63,738 nt of DNA from JACQFZ01 sp041485885 (GCA_041485885.1 JBGPKL010000015.1:1-63738), one strand, 5' to 3'; counted from the stretch's first letter, positions 18,311 to 26,719 are shown. The notes: generated from the letters alone by a model not told the origin. Translations and numbers: made by a program.

Positions 18311-20218
18311 CTAAATTCCGATAATCCCGCGCTGACGTAGCACGGCTAGAATCCGCTCGGCCGCTTCCTCGGCGGAAATCGCCGCCGTGTCGATACGGAT
18401 CTCGGCGTTCTCGGGCGGTTCGTAGGGCGAATCGATGCCGGTAAAGTTCTTCAACTCGCCCCGGCGCGCTTTCTTATAGAGTCCCTTGGGATCACGCTCC
18501 TCCGCCACGGCGAGCGGCGCGTCGACGAAGATCTCGATGAATTCATCGTCTGGTAACAATCCCCGCGCCATCCGGCGCTCGTTGCGAAACGGCGAGATGA
18601 AGGCGGTGAGCACGATGAGCCCCGCGTCCACCATCAACTTTGCGACCTCCGCGATGCGACGGATATTTTCGACGCGGTCGGCGTCGGTGAAGCCCAGGTC
18701 CTTGTTGAGCCCGTGGCGCACGTTGTCGCCGTCGAGCAGATAGGCGTGCCGGCCGAGCGCTTGCAGTTTTCTATCGAGCAGGTTGGCAATGGTGGACTTG
18801 CCGGAACCGGAGAGCCCCGTTAGCCACAGCACACACGCTTTCTGGCCCTTCAACGCCGCGCGCGCTTGCTGGTTCACGTCGAGCGCGTGCAGATGAATGT
18901 TATGCGCGCGGCGCAGCGCGAAATTCAGCATGCCGGCGCCGACGGTGTGGTTGGTCAGGCGGTCGATCAGTATGAATCCGCCGGTGTCGCGGTTGTCGCG
19001 GTACGCGTCGAACGCGATCGGGCGGTCCAGCTCGATCTCGCACACGCCGATCTCGTTCAGATCGAGCTTCTCGGCCGGGAGGTGGCGTAGCGTGTTCACG
19101 TCCACGCGGTACTTGAGCGGCGCGATCGTCGCGTTCACCGTCCTCGCGCCGATCTTCATTAGATAGTTTCGTCCGCGCAGCATCGGCTGGCCGTCCATCC
19201 AAACGAGCGTCGCCTCGAACTGATCGGCCACCTCGGCGGGCGAATTTGTCGTCGAGATAACATCGCCGCGCGAGATGTCGATCTCGTCGGTCAGCGTCAG
19301 CGTGATCGACTGTCCGGCGACCGCAAGCGGCAGGTCGCCGTCCATCGTGACGATGCGCGCGACGCGGCTCTCGCGTCCCGACGGCTGCACGCGCACGCGC
19401 TCGCCCGGGCGTATTACGCCGCTCGCGACGGCGCCGGCGAAGCCGCGGAAATCGAGATTCGGCCGGTTCACCCATTGCACCGGCAATCGAAACGGCTGCT
19501 GCTGCAAGCGCTCCTCGTCGATCTCGACCGTCTCGAGGTAGTTCATCAGCGACGCGCCCCGGTACCACGGCATCCGCGCACTCGCCTCGGTAACGTTGTC
19601 GCCGCGGAACGCCGACATCGGAATGAACGTGAAGTCGTCGAAGCCGAGCGGTTTCGTGAACTCGGTGTAATCCGCGACGATTTCGCGAAACGTCTGCTGC
19701 GCGTATCCGACGAGATCCATCTTGTTGACTGCGACGACGATGTTGCGGATGCCGAGCAGCGACACGAGGTAGCTGTGCCGGCGTGTCTGTGTCAGCACGC
19801 CCTTGCGCGCGTCGATCAGGATCACCGCGGCATCGGCGGTCGACGCGCCCGTCACCATGTTGCGCGTGTACTGCTCGTGGCCGGGCGTGTCGGCGACGAT
19901 GAACTTGCGCCGGTCGGTGGAGAAGAAACGGTACGCGACATCGATAGTGATGCCCTGCTCGCGCTCGGCTTGCAGCCCGTCGACCAGCAGCGCGAAATCG
20001 AGCGCGTCGCCTTGCGTGCCCATTTTCTTCGAATCCGCTTCGAGCGCGGCGAGCTGATCCTCAAACAGCATTTTCGACTCGTACAGCAGTCGCCCGATCA
20101 GCGTGCTCTTGCCGTCATCAACGCTCCCGCACGTGATGAAGCGCAGCAGGCTCTTCTGCTCGTGCACGCGCAGGTACTGGTCGATGTCGGTCGCGATGAG
20201 ATCGGAGACGTGCGCCAT
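18311..20218 (-). CDS. cysNC: Bifunctional sulfate adenylyltransferase large subunit / adenylylsulfate kinase
   Basis: The 635-residue fusion has an N-terminal CysN GTPase (about 1-430) and a C-terminal CysC kinase (about 440-635). GTPase motifs: GSVDDGKSTLIGRLL, DTPGHEQYTRNM and NKMDLVG. Kinase motifs: LTGLSGSGKSTIANLL, FISPFRNERRMAR and KGLYKKARRGELKNFTGIDS. With CysD it makes adenylylsulfate, which the kinase domain phosphorylates to PAPS, for sulfate assimilation or for sulfotransferases. The NodQ proteins of rhizobia have the same fusion. Its ATG shares one base with the cysD stop (TGATG), so the two are translationally coupled. No cysH, cysI or sulfate-transport genes adjoin. Confidence 0.95.
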   Translation of the reverse strand: MAHVSDLIATDIDQYLRVHEQKSLLRFITCGSVDDGKSTLIGRLLYESKMLFEDQLAALEADSKKMGTQGDALDFALLVDGLQAEREQGITIDVAYRFFSTDRRKFIVADTPGHEQYTRNMVTGASTADAAVILIDARKGVLTQTRRHSYLVSLLGIRNIVVAVNKMDLVGYAQQTFREIVADYTEFTKPLGFDDFTFIPMSAFRGDNVTEASARMPWYRGASLMNYLETVEIDEERLQQQPFRLPVQWVNRPNLDFRGFAGAVASGVIRPGERVRVQPSGRESRVARIVTMDGDLPLAVAGQSITLTLTDEIDISRGDVISTTNSPAEVADQFEATLVWMDGQPMLRGRNYLMKIGARTVNATIAPLKYRVDVNTLRHLPAEKLDLNEIGVCEIELDRPIAFDAYRDNRDTGGFILIDRLTNHTVGAGMLNFALRRAHNIHLHALDVNQQARAALKGQKACVLWLTGLSGSGKSTIANLLDRKLQALGRHAYLLDGDNVRHGLNKDLGFTDADRVENIRRIAEVAKLMVDAGLIVLTAFISPFRNERRMARGLLPDDEFIEIFVDAPLAVAEERDPKGLYKKARRGELKNFTGIDSPYEPPENAEIRIDTAAISAEEAAERILAVLRQRGIIGI

Positions 20219-21126
20219 CAGAAGTATCCTTCCTGCTTTTTCTTCTCCATCGAGCCGGCGGAGTCGTGGTCGATCACGCGGCCTTGGCGCTCGGAGGTCT
20301 TCGTGAGCAGCATCTCCTGAATGATCGCCGGCAACGTGTCGGCGCTCGATTCGATTGCACCCGTCAACGGATAGCAGCCGAGCGTGCGGAAGCGCACCCG
20401 GCGCCGCAGGGGAATCTCGCCGTTACGCAGCGGCATGCGCTCGTCATCCACCATAATAAGCGCGCCGTCGCGCTCGACCACCGGCCGCTCCTTGGAAAAA
20501 TAAAGCGGCACGATCGGAATGTTCCGCAGGTGGATGTACTGCCACACGTCGAGCTCGGTCCAATTCGACAGCGGGAAGACGCGCATGCTCTCGCCTTTGT
20601 GCTTGCGCGCGTTGTAGACCTTCCACAGCTCCGGCCGTTGATTCTTCGGATCCCACCGGTGCTGCGTGGAGCGAAACGAAAACACCCGCTCCTTGGCGCG
20701 CGACTTCTCCTCATCGCGCCGCGCGCCGCCGAACGCGGCGTCGAAGCCGTACTGGTCGAGCGCCTGTTTCAACGCCTGCGTCTTCATCACGTCGGTGTGC
20801 ACCGCCGAACCGTGCGTGAACGGGTTGATGCCAAGCGCCGTTCCCTCCGGGTTGACGTACACGAGCAACTCCATCCCGGTTTCCTTCACCATGCGATCGC
20901 GGAACGCGTACATGTCGCGAAACTTCCACGTCGTATCGACGTGCAGCAGCGGAAACGGAGGCTTCGCAGGATAGAACGCCTTCATCGCGAGATGCAGCAT
21001 CACCGAGCTGTCCTTGCCGATCGAGTACAACATCACCGGCCGCTCCGTCTCGGCGACGACTTCGCGCAGAATGTGAATGCTCTCGGCTTCGAGACGTTGC
21101 AGGTGTGTTAGTCTGGCTTCTGGCAT
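20218..21126 (-). CDS. cysD: Sulfate adenylyltransferase small subunit
   Basis: CysD (302 residues) is the ATP-pyrophosphatase-type subunit that adenylates sulfate, driven by the GTPase CysN. The PP-motif is SIGKDSSVMLHLAMKAF. Other hallmarks are PFPLLHVDTTWKFRDMY, FGGARRDEEKSRAKER and RVFPLSNWTELDVWQYI. Its length equals that of E. coli CysD. It is the first gene of the two-gene cysD-cysNC unit and is divergent from cysQ, 119 bases away. Confidence 0.96.
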   Translation of the reverse strand: MPEARLTHLQRLEAESIHILREVVAETERPVMLYSIGKDSSVMLHLAMKAFYPAKPPFPLLHVDTTWKFRDMYAFRDRMVKETGMELLVYVNPEGTALGINPFTHGSAVHTDVMKTQALKQALDQYGFDAAFGGARRDEEKSRAKERVFSFRSTQHRWDPKNQRPELWKVYNARKHKGESMRVFPLSNWTELDVWQYIHLRNIPIVPLYFSKERPVVERDGALIMVDDERMPLRNGEIPLRRRVRFRTLGCYPLTGAIESSADTLPAIIQEMLLTKTSERQGRVIDHDSAGSMEKKKQEGYF

Positions 21127-21245
21127 TGCGCGTCTTCGGCCCGAATCGTTAGGACGAATGTATATCTAAGATACTGTTCGTATCCTTCGATAACAAAGAC
21201 TCATCGGTTCTAACCTATGAACATCGCGTCATCGATGCCCGCTCC
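21127..21245. promoter_or_regulatory. Divergent intergenic region between cysD and cysQ
   Basis: This short region must hold the promoters for both directions. It is AT-rich between 21156 and 21200 and contains an imperfect palindrome GTATATCTAAGATAC at 21160-21174. No confident -35/-10 pair or CysB site can be called by eye. Confidence 0.4.
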
Positions 21246-22016
21246 GTGAACCCCGGCGACTTCCCTGTAGCGTGGCTCGAACGCCTGCTGCCCGTCGCGC
21301 GCGCGGCGGGAGAAGCGATTCTTAAAGTGTACGCCACCGACTTCGAGGTGCAGGAAAAATCGGATGACTCGCCGGTCACCGAAGCGGATCGGCGCGCCGA
21401 AGCCGTGATCTTACCGGCGCTGGCAGCGCTGACACCCGACGTTCCGATCGTTTCGGAGGAAACCGCGGCAGCGGGTGATATACCGAACGTTGGCGATCGC
21501 TTTTGGCTCGTCGATCCCCTCGACGGAACCAAGGAGTTTATCAAGCGCAACGACGAGTTCACCGTGAACATCGCCCTGATCGAGCACGGCGAACCGTCGC
21601 TCGGCGTCGTGCTGGCGCCCGCGCTCGGGCGGCTCTACGCCGGCACGCGAACGACCGGCGCGTTCGTCGAGGACGCGAACGGTCGCCGTCGCATCGCGTG
21701 CCGCACGGCCCCGGCGAGCGGCCTGACCGTCGCCAGCAGCCGCTCGCATGGCGATGCGCAGGCGCTCGAGCGGCTGCTCGCGGGCTACCGGATCGCCGCC
21801 CGGATCGTCGCCGGTTCATCGTTGAAGTTCTGCTTGATCGCCGCCGGCGAAGCGGATCTGTATCCGCGTCTCGGACGAACCATGGAATGGGACACCGCTG
21901 CCGGCCACGCCGTGCTCGCCGCCGCCGGCGGGCGCGTCACTACACTTGACGGCGCCGAGCTGCGCTACGGCAAGCCCGGTCTTGCGAATCCGCATTTCCT
22001 CGCGTGGGGTAAGTAG
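21246..22016 (+). CDS. cysQ: 3'(2'),5'-bisphosphate nucleotidase
   Basis: CysQ removes the 3' phosphate of PAP left after PAPS is used, and controls PAPS levels. The 256-residue protein shows the lithium-sensitive phosphatase metal sites: DSPVTEADRRAE, PIVSEE, WLVDPLDGTKEFIKRNDEFT and EWDTAAGHAVLAAAGG. It belongs to the inositol monophosphatase superfamily, and the KEFI segment is typical of CysQ. The start is GTG at 21246; an upstream ATG is out of frame. It lies back to back with cysDNC, which supports the assignment. Confidence 0.93.
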   Translation: MNPGDFPVAWLERLLPVARAAGEAILKVYATDFEVQEKSDDSPVTEADRRAEAVILPALAALTPDVPIVSEETAAAGDIPNVGDRFWLVDPLDGTKEFIKRNDEFTVNIALIEHGEPSLGVVLAPALGRLYAGTRTTGAFVEDANGRRRIACRTAPASGLTVASSRSHGDAQALERLLAGYRIAARIVAGSSLKFCLIAAGEADLYPRLGRTMEWDTAAGHAVLAAAGGRVTTLDGAELRYGKPGLANPHFLAWGK

Positions 22017-22059
22017 CGCGCGATCGGTCCGTGTCGCTCCACTTTTTTGCGATACGAGG

Positions 22060-22275
22060 CTATTGCGAACCCTTCCTTGCATAGGCATCGAGCGCCGCCT
22101 TTGCGTGGCGGGCGACTCCCGGGTCTTTCGCCTTGGCAAGCACTTCTTGGAGCAACGGCTTGTATTTTTCCTTTCTCGCGTTGCCCAAGGCCTTCACCAT
22201 CCACGCGACCGCGTTGCTGAGGTTCGGGTCCGTGTTGGTGTAGGTCGCGCGCACGTCCGTGGCGAGCATATCCAA
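22060..22275 (-). pseudogene. HEAT-repeat-like fragment
   Basis: About 71 residues with helical-repeat character, including AVAWMVKALGNARKEKY, LLQEVLAKAKDPGVARHAKA and ALDAY. The only start is a TTG, and the frame extends a few codons further upstream with more repeat-like residues (ARLLLDML) before a stop. It looks like the last repeats of a longer HEAT-type scaffold protein that has lost its front part. It follows the DCC-family gene on the same strand by 40 bases. Function unknown. Confidence 0.4.
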
Positions 22276-22314
22276 TAATAATCGCGCAACACCCAGGTTT
22301 TTGTTTCCGCGCTA

Positions 22315-22683
22315 CTACCAGCGACGCCGCGCGCGATTCCATGCGTACAACCCAGCGGCAAAAACGTTGTAGAGCCATCGCGTCAATGGTTTTACCACGG
22401 GCAACCCGATGAATTGCGCGAGCCGCTTCTGGCCGGGCGTCCGATCCCACAACGCATGAAACGCGTCGGCGCCGATTCGCAACTCACCGCGGTCGTCGAC
22501 CACGTGCAGTCTTTCTCTGACGAACTCCTGCTTCGCCCCAATTTCCTTCACGGCCTCGGGATTGCGATGGATATCGATCCAGTCGACATCAGCCGCGCAC
22601 GCCGCCATGCGACGCTTCTGGCTACTAATACCCGCATCGCATACGGGACACGCGCTGTTGTAGTAAACCTTAACCTTTGCCAT
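22315..22683 (-). CDS. DCC-family thiol-disulfide oxidoreductase-like protein (DUF393)
   Basis: The 122-residue protein has the start typical of the DCC family: VYYNSACPVCDAGISSQKRR, with a CPVC redox-type motif at residues 13-16. It continues with WIDIHRNPEAV, VVDDRGELRIGADAFHALWD and a hydrophobic C-terminus (PLTRWLYNVFAAGLYAWNRAR). Members are predicted to have a thioredoxin-like fold and are often found with membrane or stress proteins, but their substrates are unknown. It sits between the HEAT-like remnant and a RAYT element. Confidence 0.85.
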   Translation of the reverse strand: MAKVKVYYNSACPVCDAGISSQKRRMAACAADVDWIDIHRNPEAVKEIGAKQEFVRERLHVVDDRGELRIGADAFHALWDRTPGQKRLAQFIGLPVVKPLTRWLYNVFAAGLYAWNRARRRW

Positions 22684-22723
22684 GTAGCGAACGACGTGTT
22701 ACACGAAATGATTTCTTAGAAGA

Positions 22724-22759
22724 TGTAGGGCGCAATAGCGAAGCGTATTGCGCCGCATG
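22724..22759. repeat. RAYT-flanking inverted repeat, left arm
   Basis: It begins TGTAGGGCGCAATAGCG and contains a hairpin GGCGCAATA/TATTGCGCC. The matching arm at 23318-23352 is its reverse complement. The TGTAGGG start is shared with the dispersed palindromes of the window. Confidence 0.8.
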
Positions 22760-23293
22760 TCAATCATCATAATCGAGCACGTCCGCATCGGAGCTTCCTG
22801 CCCACTCTCGCGGATAAACACCCCGCTCCGCAAGTCGATGGAAAGTGGAATATGGCCAGTCCGCGACGCGCTTCACTAGACCATGTTTAACCGGATTGAT
22901 ATGAACATAATCCATATGCGCCGCGAAGTCGGTATCGTCCCGAATGAGATGTTCCCAATACCGGCGCTGCCAGATACCCCGTTCTCCCCGACGTTGTCGA
23001 ACCAGAGAACGCCGCTCGGTCGCAGGAAGCGATTTTGCAAAGTCCGCCTTGATTAACCGCCAGCGAACGGCGAAATCGTGATCATTCGGAGGAAGCAATA
23101 TCACGCAATGAATGTGATCCGGAAGCACGACCCAGCCATGGATCGTGAATGGACGCGCCCGCCGCACGCGGCTTACAATCTCGCGCAGCAGTTCGATCCT
23201 TCGGGTCAAAAGATCGTTGCCGACGCGTTCCAGACAATTTACCGTGAAAAAATAGGTACCGCCCGGGTGCCAGGCACGTCGGTAATTTGGCAT
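22760..23293 (-). CDS. REP-associated tyrosine transposase (RAYT, TnpA-REP type)
   Basis: The 177-residue protein matches RAYTs, single-strand HUH transposases domesticated to act on REP palindromes. It begins PNYRRAWHPGGTYFFTVN. The HUH pair lies in LPDHIHCVILLP, and the catalytic tyrosine in MDYVHINPVKHGLVKRVADW, followed by PYSTFHR. It is intact and full length. Inverted copies of the same short repeat flank it (22724-22759 and 23318-23352), as expected of a RAYT with its own REP sites. About 100 bases of its 3' end are repeated at 26493-26594. It is the most likely source of mobility for the TGTAGGG repeats, though that is inference. Confidence 0.9.
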   Translation of the reverse strand: MPNYRRAWHPGGTYFFTVNCLERVGNDLLTRRIELLREIVSRVRRARPFTIHGWVVLPDHIHCVILLPPNDHDFAVRWRLIKADFAKSLPATERRSLVRQRRGERGIWQRRYWEHLIRDDTDFAAHMDYVHINPVKHGLVKRVADWPYSTFHRLAERGVYPREWAGSSDADVLDYDD

Positions 23294-23317
23294 ACGTGCA
23301 ATATTTCGTCATTTGCC

Positions 23318-23352
23318 ATGCGGCGCAATACGCTTCGCTATTGCGCCCTACG
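23318..23352. repeat. RAYT-flanking inverted repeat, right arm
   Basis: CATGCGGCGCAATACGCTTC through GCGCCCTAC is the reverse complement of the left arm at 22724, with the ends CATG and CCCTAC matching. It lies just upstream of the RAYT start and 36 bases before an attC site. Confidence 0.8.
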
Positions 23353-23388
23353 TGTACTGAAGGATGCGCCACGGACGGTTCCATTGAT

Positions 23389-23452
23389 GTCTAACGTCCG
23401 GCTTCAGGCGCGCGCCGCTTGCGGCGCGTCCGCCTGCAAGCCGTTGTTAGGT
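23389..23452 (-). other. attC site (integron recombination site) a
   Basis: The 64-base site starts GTCTAAC and ends GTTAGGT, fitting the RYYYAAC and GTTRRRY core consensus. Between them is a long imperfect stem, GGCGCGCGCCGCTTGCGGCG and flanks. It follows the 3' end of the minus-strand phosphodiesterase gene, as an attC should follow its cassette gene. Orientation is inferred from the neighbouring genes. Confidence 0.8.
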
Positions 23453-23544
23453 GGCAGGTGGCTTCCGGCGTGTGCATATGGAATGCCCGCATTCCGCAAG
23501 CGGCGGAGTTCGCGGTCTAACACTCAGTCGTGAGCAGCGACGGC

Positions 23545-25530
23545 TTACTCGCGAATCGCCTTGGCCTGGTCGAAGTAAATGTAGCTCGCGCCGCCTCCGC
23601 TTCGGGTCAGGATCTTCGTCTTCAACTCGGCAGAGTACGTCGTCAGGTTGGGATCGATGGTGCGGCCGTCGAGGTCAGTGGGCAGCTTTACCTTCAACCC
23701 GGTCTTTTTTGAGGACCAGTAAGTCTTGCCTAGCGTCGTGTATTCCGTGACGCGTGGTCCGTCCTTCAACGCCTCCTCAAGCACTCGTCCCTGAACACCA
23801 GGCATGTTGAAGTTGAGAATGCGTGCGACCGTAGGCGCGATGTCGACGTTCGCTGTGGGAAGCGTGTCATAAAAGCCCGACTTGAAGTCTGGCCCATGGG
23901 CCATCATGGAAATGTGCGTATCGGTTGGCGAGAAACTGCCGTGGTCGCCCCTGCGATTGACCGAGCTCGCGTAGCTGATTCCAGCGCGGCCTGCCACGGC
24001 CACGTTTTCGTCGAAAGCGAAGCTGACGATGATGTCTGGCGCGCGGCCGGCGACCGGGTTCTCCGTCTTGATGAGGCTCATGGGCAGCGTCCCAGCGACG
24101 TCGCCATACTTATCGCTCACGAAAATTGCGCCGAATTGCAGGCGGCTTTGGAGGCTCACCACAGCGGCCTTGACGGTGTTGGGGTTGCCATCCGGGACGA
24201 AGAGGTAATCGCTTCCCGCGTTCGCGGCCACGACGACGCCACCGGCTGGGACCGGCTTCGGCACCAAGTATCTTGGCGAGGTGTACTTTTGCGCCTTGCC
24301 ACAAGCGCTTCCGTCCGCGTCATGCTTGGTAGGGTGAAGGTGGGTCCCTTCGAACAAGATGCCTGACAAGGTCGGGATGTCGCGGCAGCCTGCGCCATCG
24401 TAGGCCTTCAGCCCATCCCGGGTGAGCAACTCGGCCGTGCGCACGAAGCCCGAGACCGAGTACCCGTATGGGTCATGCGAGCCGACAGCGCCATCGACAA
24501 TGCCCCGCAACGGGTAGTGGGCGACATCGCCGGAAACCGTGCTGTGATTGTGGTCCTGAGTAATGATGATGTCGGTACTCTGCTCCCAGCCGAGCTGACG
24601 GATCTTGTCCATGACTCGGCCCAGGATCTCGTCGTTCATCTTTGTCGCATCGATTGAGTTGTATGTCCCGGGCCCGTACGCGTGGCTCGTCGCGTCCGGC
24701 TCCTTCGACCAAAAGACCGTGACATCCGGGTTCTTCTTCGGGAGGATGTAATTGACGAGTACGTCGGTAAGATACTTGAACCCACGCCGAGAAAGGGCCC
24801 CCGTGCGGTCGAGCGGATTTGCGGTCTGCCCATCGTTGAGCCTCTGAATGGCAATGGGAGCCGTCGGGTCACCGTTGTCATTGGCGAGCGCCAACGCGCC
24901 CGCGTCGTAGGCGTTGATCGTGTTCCTCGGAAGGGCATAACCCGCCTTCTGCAGTTCCTTGGCGAAACTGAGCGGCATCGCCGCATCTTCATCGAGGATG
25001 ATGCCCCCTCGCTTGTAATCCTGAATGAAGGCAGCCCCGAACTTGCCGATTGCCGCCGTCGATAGCCCTTTGGCCTGTGCTGCTTGGAGCACCGTTGAAA
25101 CAAGCGTGAGCTTCCCTTGGTAGGACTCCCGCACAGCTTCGACCACGCCGAAGTCCTCGATGAACGCCGGGGCAGAAAAATCAATGTCGACCCCTTTCGC
25201 GTTCTTTCCCTTCGCATTCGGCGCATACACGACGTTGCCGTAGAACCCATGCACTCCCGGATACGTTCCAGTCGCAATGGACGCGGAGTTCATCATGGTG
25301 AAGGTCGGATATACAGCGTGGTGATCCGCGAAGACGACCCCGGATCGAGCGAGAGCGAAGTAATTCGGCATGTTTTCCGCAGTTACGTCGTCAGCTCGAA
25401 GTCCATCCCAAACAAAGATGATGACTCTTCGCGCGGCTGATCCTGAGTCGTGCTGTGGTGCTCCGAGACCATCCCGTAGTCCCAGCACAAGGAACAAAAC
25501 GCTCAAAAAAATAAGCAGCTTTATTTTCAT
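23545..25530 (-). CDS. Exported alkaline-phosphatase-superfamily phosphodiesterase/nucleotide pyrophosphatase, integron cassette gene
   Basis: This 661-residue protein has a signal peptide of about 24 residues and a type I phosphodiesterase fold. Metal and nucleophile residues are visible: Asp in IFVWDGLRAD, Thr in YPTFTMMNSASIATGTYP, Asp and His in SKEPDATSHAYG, Asp-His in IITQDHNHS, and His in RRGDHGSFSPTD. It should hydrolyse phosphodiesters or nucleotides in the periplasm or outside the cell. attC sites lie at both ends (23389-23452 and 25661-25728), so it is an unusually large integron cassette of about 2.3 kb. Its base composition looks less GC-rich than the housekeeping genes, in keeping with transfer. 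The true substrate is unknown. Confidence 0.85.
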   Translation of the reverse strand: MKIKLLIFLSVLFLVLGLRDGLGAPQHDSGSAARRVIIFVWDGLRADDVTAENMPNYFALARSGVVFADHHAVYPTFTMMNSASIATGTYPGVHGFYGNVVYAPNAKGKNAKGVDIDFSAPAFIEDFGVVEAVRESYQGKLTLVSTVLQAAQAKGLSTAAIGKFGAAFIQDYKRGGIILDEDAAMPLSFAKELQKAGYALPRNTINAYDAGALALANDNGDPTAPIAIQRLNDGQTANPLDRTGALSRRGFKYLTDVLVNYILPKKNPDVTVFWSKEPDATSHAYGPGTYNSIDATKMNDEILGRVMDKIRQLGWEQSTDIIITQDHNHSTVSGDVAHYPLRGIVDGAVGSHDPYGYSVSGFVRTAELLTRDGLKAYDGAGCRDIPTLSGILFEGTHLHPTKHDADGSACGKAQKYTSPRYLVPKPVPAGGVVVAANAGSDYLFVPDGNPNTVKAAVVSLQSRLQFGAIFVSDKYGDVAGTLPMSLIKTENPVAGRAPDIIVSFAFDENVAVAGRAGISYASSVNRRGDHGSFSPTDTHISMMAHGPDFKSGFYDTLPTANVDIAPTVARILNFNMPGVQGRVLEEALKDGPRVTEYTTLGKTYWSSKKTGLKVKLPTDLDGRTIDPNLTTYSAELKTKILTRSGGGASYIYFDQAKAIRE

Positions 25531-25660
25531 GGTTACCCTCGATTCTCAATTACGCAGGAGTGCGGATCGGATAAAGCTCTCTCATGGGAAAGTCTATGCT
25601 CGAATGTCTGTTTGCGGTCGAGAGCGGCCATCGACATTGGCCAGTGCAATGGTGAAATGC

Positions 25661-25728
25661 CACCTAACAACGTTCCGCATCACCCGCGCGCCGCTCTTCG
25701 GCGCGTCGGCGTGGATGCGGCGGTTAGA
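25661..25728 (-). other. attC site b
   Basis: A 68-base site with cores ACCTAAC and GTTAGAT and an inner palindrome CGCGCGCCG/CGGCGCGTCG. It lies between two minus-strand cassette genes: 37 bases beyond the stop of the gene ending at 25765 and upstream of the phosphodiesterase. Confidence 0.82.
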
Positions 25729-25764
25729 TGTCTCATTTGTGCGCCCTTTCTTGCCGACACACTT

Positions 25765-26277
25765 TCACTTGGCGCTAGCCGCACCGCAATCGAACAGATG
25801 AGCCACATATTTTTCACCGAAGCATCGTTGTTCCGGGAATGGACATATGATGGCGGCGAGGTCGCGATTGTCCGAAGGGTCTCCCTCCAAGGTCTGTCGT
25901 CGAACCGCAGCTATGAATCTCATTCGTCCTTCGACCACGTTGCGGGCATTGGGCGTTTGAGAGGCGCACAGAACTCTTCGCTGGCTTTCTGATGTATCGG
26001 CGTTCGCCTCAATGCGACTTGCTTCGGCGAACGTCTTCAGTACATTAGAGTCGGCGTAAATTGTGAGACGGTATTTTGGTCCGATCGACCCTTTAGGATC
26101 GGTATATCGTTTAGACAGGTACTCGTCTACCGCTTTTCGCACCTCGCTTCTTCGTTCGGCTTCGATAGTCGCCTGTCTGCCGAAAAAATGGTTGAAGAGG
26201 GCACCTCCAAAGGCACCGGCAAGTGTTGCGAGAATGCCAAGCACCCAGGCGGTCATATGGACACGATCTTGTGTCAT
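25765..26277 (-). CDS. Hypothetical membrane-anchored protein, integron cassette gene
   Basis: The 170-residue protein has one N-terminal membrane segment (TAWVLGILATLAGAFGGALF), then a soluble region with a charged helix (EAERRSEVRKAVDEYLSKRY) and five cysteines in the C-terminal half region or near it. I do not recognise a family. Its stop lies close to attC b, and its start is about 30 bases from an attC-type half site at 26308, which marks it as the upstream cassette of this small array. Confidence 0.6.
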   Translation of the reverse strand: MTQDRVHMTAWVLGILATLAGAFGGALFNHFFGRQATIEAERRSEVRKAVDEYLSKRYTDPKGSIGPKYRLTIYADSNVLKTFAEASRIEANADTSESQRRVLCASQTPNARNVVEGRMRFIAAVRRQTLEGDPSDNRDLAAIICPFPEQRCFGEKYVAHLFDCGAASAK

Positions 26278-26307
26278 ACGAGGTCTCCCGTTCCCACAAT
26301 CGAAGAC

Positions 26308-26314
26308 ATCTAAC
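26308..26314 (-). other. Isolated attC/attI core half-site
   Basis: ATCTAAC (GTTAGAT on the minus strand) marks the likely start of the cassette with the 25765-26277 gene. The rest of the recombination site is gone; instead the sequence runs into AT-rich repeat-like DNA (26320-26450) containing another CCACCCTACA end. The array therefore appears cut off here. Confidence 0.5.
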
Positions 26315-26492
26315 TAGAAGTAGCCACCCTACAAGGTGTGTTGTAAACCGACACTCGATAATTTTCGATGGAGTGTTGCATTTGACTTGTCCGTGAAATC
26401 AATCGGTTGATTCTTTTTAGCACACCCTACAAAAAAAGACTAAACACACCTGGGCGCTGCCTGGTCCGACGGCTGCTGGGAGGAGACCATAT

Positions 26493-26594
26493 ACGCAATA
26501 GCGAAACGTATTGCGCCGCATGTCAATCATCATAATCGAGCACGTCCGCATCGGAGCTTCCTGCCCACTCTTGCGGATAAACACCCCGCTCCAC
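26493..26594 (-). pseudogene. RAYT 3'-end remnant with its REP arm
   Basis: These bases repeat 22731-22832 with about two mismatches, covering the REP hairpin and the codons for the last part of the RAYT. The rest of the gene is missing. Together with the intact RAYT it brackets the small cassette block in the same orientation. Confidence 0.85.
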
Positions 26595-26629
26595 ATGAAC
26601 GGTGGGCCACGGAAATCGATGTCTTGTAT

Positions 26630-26662
26630 TGATCGTCCTTCGACAAGCTCAGGACGAACGGA
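26630..26662. repeat. Short palindromic repeat of the GTCCTTCGACAAGCTCAGGAC type
   Basis: CGTCCTTCGACAAGCTCAGG and its inverted partner form a compact hairpin. The same word, in both orientations, occurs inside the element at 44119-44255. This sort of palindrome is widespread in proteobacterial genomes. Confidence 0.65.
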
Positions 26663-26719
26663 ATTAATGCGAATTTCAAATGAACTCGTGAGCTGCTGAC
26701 CGCGGGCCGGGATCGCGCA

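Noticed and set aside
19475..20320. Long plus-strand frames opposite cysD and cysNC (also opposite the RND, tcu and waaF genes)
   Set aside because: They are antisense shadows typical of GC-rich genes; the minus-strand proteins carry complete family motifs.
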